Shown: piece after piece, positions 14,250 to 16,170 of the stretch | How positions within the stretch are numbered: position 1 is the stretch's first letter | How the letters are laid out: each line of letters opens with the position of its first letter | Source: an uncultured Clostridia bacterium | Lineage (GTDB): Bacteria; Bacillota; Clostridia; Lachnospirales; Lachnospiraceae | Direction of reading: 5' to 3' | Assembly (NCBI GenBank): GCA_946186175.1 | Contig: CAMHMG010000038.1 | Coordinates: 1 to 16,170 of the forward strand | Length of the DNA stretch: 16,170 nucleotides | Program-made: the position numbers and the translations under genes | Notes under the pieces: generated by a model | Told to the model about the DNA's origin: nothing | The model's database searches: none | The model's input: the letters and a program-made list of their open reading frames with translations, nothing else

Positions 14250-15251
14250 TCATTTCCACCCTGTGGGCTCAAATGCTTCCTGAAATTTCAGTACCGCATA
14301 ATTATCCGTCATTCCCGCTATATAATCACATACAACGATTTCTCTGTCTTCGCCATTATCTATCATCGAAACAAACTCTTCTGTCATAACCTCAGGTCGG
14401 GACATATAATAATTGAAGAGCTCCTGCAGCATTCTCTTTGCCTTACCTTCTTCGCCTTTTGCCACAGGATTAGTGTATACCGTATCAAACAGAAAACTTC
14501 TAAGTTCTGTCATCGCCTGACGTATCTCCGGTGAGCATACTATATCCCCAGTTCCTTCACTATTCATTATCACATCATGTATTATAGTGTTAAGTCTGTC
14601 TCTTGTACGTCCTCCAAGTATGTCCGTACAATTCTTAGGCAACTCCTGTTCTTTCAGTATCCCACCCCGTATCGCATCATCAATATCATGATTAATATAC
14701 GCTATCTTATCCGATAGCTGGACAATCTTGCCTTCCAAAGTTGAAGGATTTCCCGTCGTCTTGTGATTGAGTATTCCATCCCTTACTTCAACTGTGAGAT
14801 TAAGGCCTCTCCCTCTTTTCTCAAGATGTTCAACAACACGGATACTCTGTTCATTATGTTTAAACCCCTTAGAGCACACCTCATTAAGAGCTCTCTCTCC
14901 GGCATGGCCAAAGGGAGTATGTCCCAAATCATGTCCAAGCGCTATCGCCTCAGTAAGTTCTTCATTCAACCTGAGTGCTCTTGCAATAGTTCTTGCTGTC
15001 TGAGAAACCTCTAAGGTATGTGTCATTCTGGTTCTATAATGGTCACCCTCTGGAGAAAGAAAAACCTGAGTCTTTTCCTTCAGGCGGCGAAACGCCTTAC
15101 AATGAATTATCCTGTCTCGATCTCTCTGATATATTGTCCTGACATCACACATAGGCTCCGGCACGTCCCTGCCCTTTGACTTATCGGAAAATGCCGCATA
15201 CTCACATAGATATTCATGTTCCCATGCCTCAAGCTTTTCTCTAACGTTCAT
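14250..15251 (-). CDS. dgt: Deoxyguanosinetriphosphate triphosphohydrolase-like protein (HD domain)
   Basis: A 333-residue HD-domain hydrolase that releases triphosphate from dNTPs, helping to control dNTP pools. Motifs are RRLKEKTQVFLSPEGDHYRTR (residues 55-75), the metal site MTHTLEVSQ (His78), ALGHDLGHTPFGHAGE (His107, Asp108, His111) and SDKIAYINHDIDDA. It corresponds to the short dGTPase-like class. The ATG at 15251 has GAAGGGA about ten bases upstream. Placement immediately before dnaG links nucleotide pools with priming. A MITE-like copy lies 32 bp upstream of its start, so its leader has been altered by the insertion. Confidence 0.93.
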   Translation of the reverse strand: MNVREKLEAWEHEYLCEYAAFSDKSKGRDVPEPMCDVRTIYQRDRDRIIHCKAFRRLKEKTQVFLSPEGDHYRTRMTHTLEVSQTARTIARALRLNEELTEAIALGHDLGHTPFGHAGERALNEVCSKGFKHNEQSIRVVEHLEKRGRGLNLTVEVRDGILNHKTTGNPSTLEGKIVQLSDKIAYINHDIDDAIRGGILKEQELPKNCTDILGGRTRDRLNTIIHDVIMNSEGTGDIVCSPEIRQAMTELRSFLFDTVYTNPVAKGEEGKAKRMLQELFNYYMSRPEVMTEEFVSMIDNGEDREIVVCDYIAGMTDNYAVLKFQEAFEPTGWK

Positions 15252-15282
15252 TGATGACCGTCCCTTCTATTGAAAAATAAAT

Positions 15283-15418
15283 GTAACTGTTCAGGTAGAA
15301 TCTCGCATTCACTGCGAGATTCGTAGAAAAATTTATTTTTTACGATACAACAGGCATACTGGAAGGTGCGTTAGCACCATGCCTGTCGCATATCTATTAA
15401 GCATAGCTGAATAGATAC
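15283..15418 (+). mobile_element. MITE-like element, copy B (136 bp)
   Basis: Same orientation and length as copy A. Terminal repeats GTAACTGTTCAG (15283-15294) and CTGAATAGATAC (15407-15418) match at ten of twelve positions. It is flanked on both sides by AAAT (15279-15282, 15419-15422), a second, different target duplication. The first hairpin is a perfect 10-bp stem, GAATCTCGCA/TGCGAGATTC at 15303-15322; ACAGGCAT/ATGCCTGT encloses a GGTGC-GTTA-GCACC hairpin. It holds no ORF. This is the best preserved copy. Confidence 0.78.
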
Positions 15419-15485
15419 AAATATATTATCTATTTTAGACAACTAACGGACAGAACAAGCCCGCCCATTATATAATATACGACAT

Positions 15486-15608
15486 TCAATTAAAAATACC
15501 TTTTTTTATTTTTTCATTCCATATAAGTATTTGCAATCTCTCATATGGTTCATATTCTGAGTTTAATTCGTTAATTATCCAGCAATTCATTATTCCGTCA
15601 TTATACAT
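15486..15608 (-). CDS. Possible 40-residue protein, unknown function
   Basis: A minus-strand ORF that starts MYNDGIMNCWIINELNSEYE and ends KIKKGIFN. No family is recognised, and there is no signal peptide or membrane segment. It has a good AAGGA seven bases before the ATG, with a further GAGGAG upstream that lies partly in a small hairpin (15624-15636). Residue composition is not obviously random, being rich in E, N, I and K, but the length is too small for coding statistics by eye. It precedes dgt on the same strand with about 230 bp and a MITE between them. It could be a genuine small protein or chance. Confidence 0.35.
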   Translation of the reverse strand: MYNDGIMNCWIINELNSEYEPYERLQILIWNEKIKKGIFN

Positions 15609-15934
15609 AGTATTATCCTTTCTCCTCAGAATGAGGCGGACAGTCAAGAATTGCAGAAACGCCGACTGTCACGATTATTATTAGAGCGCTAACGTTATGT
15701 ATATATTACACTACAAACCAGAATTTGTACTGAAAAAAATGTCGAATTTAATATATCTATCACTTTATATAAATATCATCATCCATTATACTCACAACTC
15801 ATAAATGAATATGCCACTCAAACTTCATATCAGCCCCATACAGGTGAATTATTATTTATTTAGGGTAAATCATCCATCCTTTATTTCAATCGTCTCATTT
15901 CGGCTTTTAACATCAAATGCACTTATTCATTAAC
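15609..15934. other. Intergenic region upstream of the small ORF, no clear gene
   Basis: AT-rich and without a convincing ORF. It contains the inverted repeat GACAGTC/GACTGTC (15639-15645, 15664-15670) in the leader of the small ORF, a hairpin CCTCA-GAA-TGAGG (15624-15636), and a perfect minus-strand TATAAT at 15785-15790 without a good -35 box. A 42-codon plus-strand frame at 15805-15933 has no ribosome site and is not called. Confidence 0.6.
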
Positions 15935-15936
15935 GC

Positions 15937-15974
15937 AAAAAACACCAATCTACTTATTAGTAAATCGATGTTTT
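15937..15974 (-). terminator. Intrinsic terminator downstream of tRNA-Leu
   Basis: On the minus strand AAAACATCGATTTACT (15974-15959) pairs over all 16 bases, with three G-U pairs, with AGTAGATTGGTGTTTT (15954-15939) around a 4-base loop, followed by further T (15938-15937). The G-U pairs make it good only on the minus strand, which fits termination of the tRNA transcript 118 bp upstream. Confidence 0.8.
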
Positions 15975-16004
15975 AATATACATAATTCATATACCGCTGC
16001 AAAA

Positions 16005-16025
16005 TTGTTAGATGTTTGTTAGATG
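16005..16025. repeat. Short tandem direct repeat, TTGTTAGATG x2
   Basis: TTGTTAGATG at 16005-16014 and 16016-16025, an 11-bp period, about one helical turn. It lies 67 bp downstream of the tRNA-Leu 3' end, before the terminator. The function is unknown. Arm-type recombinase sites can look like this, but no integrase gene is in the window. Confidence 0.35.
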
Positions 16026-16091
16026 CTGCATATTTTAATGCTCATACAGCTCACTCTTAAAGCCTTGAAAACCTTGATAATAAAAGAAAAA

Positions 16092-16170
16092 TGCGGATGA
16101 AGGGATTTGAACCCCCACACCGAAGTACTAGATCCTAAGTCTAGCGCGTCTGCCAGTTCCGCCACATCCG
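16092..16170 (-). tRNA. tRNA-Leu (anticodon UAG), 5' base missing at window edge
   Basis: Reverse complement shows the acceptor strands CGGATG and CATCCGC, anticodon arm CTAGA-CTTAGGA-TCTAG with anticodon TAG reading CUN leucine codons, a short class II variable arm with a TTCG loop, and the T-arm GGGGGTTCAAATCCC. The discriminator base is A (16092). CCA is not encoded; the sequence continues ATTTTTC. The first G of the acceptor stem would be position 16171. Confidence 0.95.

Noticed and set aside
15467..15472. A TATAAT upstream of copy B as the dgt promoter
   Set aside because: The -10 box is perfect, but no -35 box at suitable spacing was found, and it overlaps no other supporting signal.
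15639..15670. Pseudoknot in the small-ORF leader (GACAGTC/GACTGTC with GGCG/CGCC)
   Set aside because: The order allows both pairings, but with zero-length connecting loops they cannot coexist over a 7-bp stem; they are at best alternatives.
15805..15933. A 42-codon plus-strand frame in the tRNA-proximal gap
   Set aside because: There is no ribosome binding site or promoter, and the composition resembles AT-rich intergenic DNA.
1..16170. CRISPR array, prophage, insertion sequence with transposase, or defence system
   Set aside because: No regularly spaced repeats, phage genes, transposase or defence-type domains were seen on either strand.

Overview
The window looks like a chromosomal segment of an AT-rich, Gram-positive anaerobe of the Clostridia, most likely a Lachnospiraceae relative. 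This rests on the dgt-dnaG-rpoD-trmK-Nif3-uridine-kinase gene order, strong AGGAGG-type ribosome binding sites, a tRNA-Leu without an encoded CCA, and the style of the proteins. No species can be named from the sequence alone. Every protein gene lies on the minus strand. The RNase P RNA gene is the only gene called on the plus strand.

Layout in the direction of minus-strand transcription (high to low coordinates): a tRNA-Leu(UAG) cut by one base at the window edge, its terminator, and a mostly empty AT-rich stretch with one possible 40-residue ORF. Then comes a replication/transcription cluster: dgt (dNTP triphosphohydrolase), dnaG (primase), rpoD (housekeeping sigma factor), trmK (tRNA m1A22 methyltransferase), a Nif3-like metal protein and a TGS-domain uridine-kinase-like protein. 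That cluster ends at a bidirectional terminator shared with the convergent rnpB. On the other side of rnpB is a divergent gene for an AP2/HNH-like DNA-binding protein, followed by a membrane-anchored 3D-domain cell-wall protein and thrC (threonine synthase). Next is a queuosine-precursor operon, queD-queE-folE-queC, with a promoter and a preQ1-I-like riboswitch directly upstream. Together these four enzymes turn GTP into preQ0. The window ends with a diacylglycerol-kinase-family lipid kinase and the first codons of glmM.

Three observations stand out. (1) A 136-bp non-coding element with 12-bp terminal inverted repeats occurs twice nearly intact, each copy flanked by its own 4-bp target duplication. 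It also occurs once truncated between dnaG and rpoD, and once as a possible remnant. It looks like a MITE with three internal hairpins. (2) The que operon leader has a preQ1-I-like pseudoknot whose 3' tail can alternatively pair with the loop of a 13-bp downstream hairpin, a plausible switching device. (3) The AP2/HNH-like protein resembles a degenerate homing endonuclease. Its promoter overlaps the rnpB promoter back to back and is bracketed by two TTGTG/CACAA palindromes, which suggests an uncharacterised regulator.
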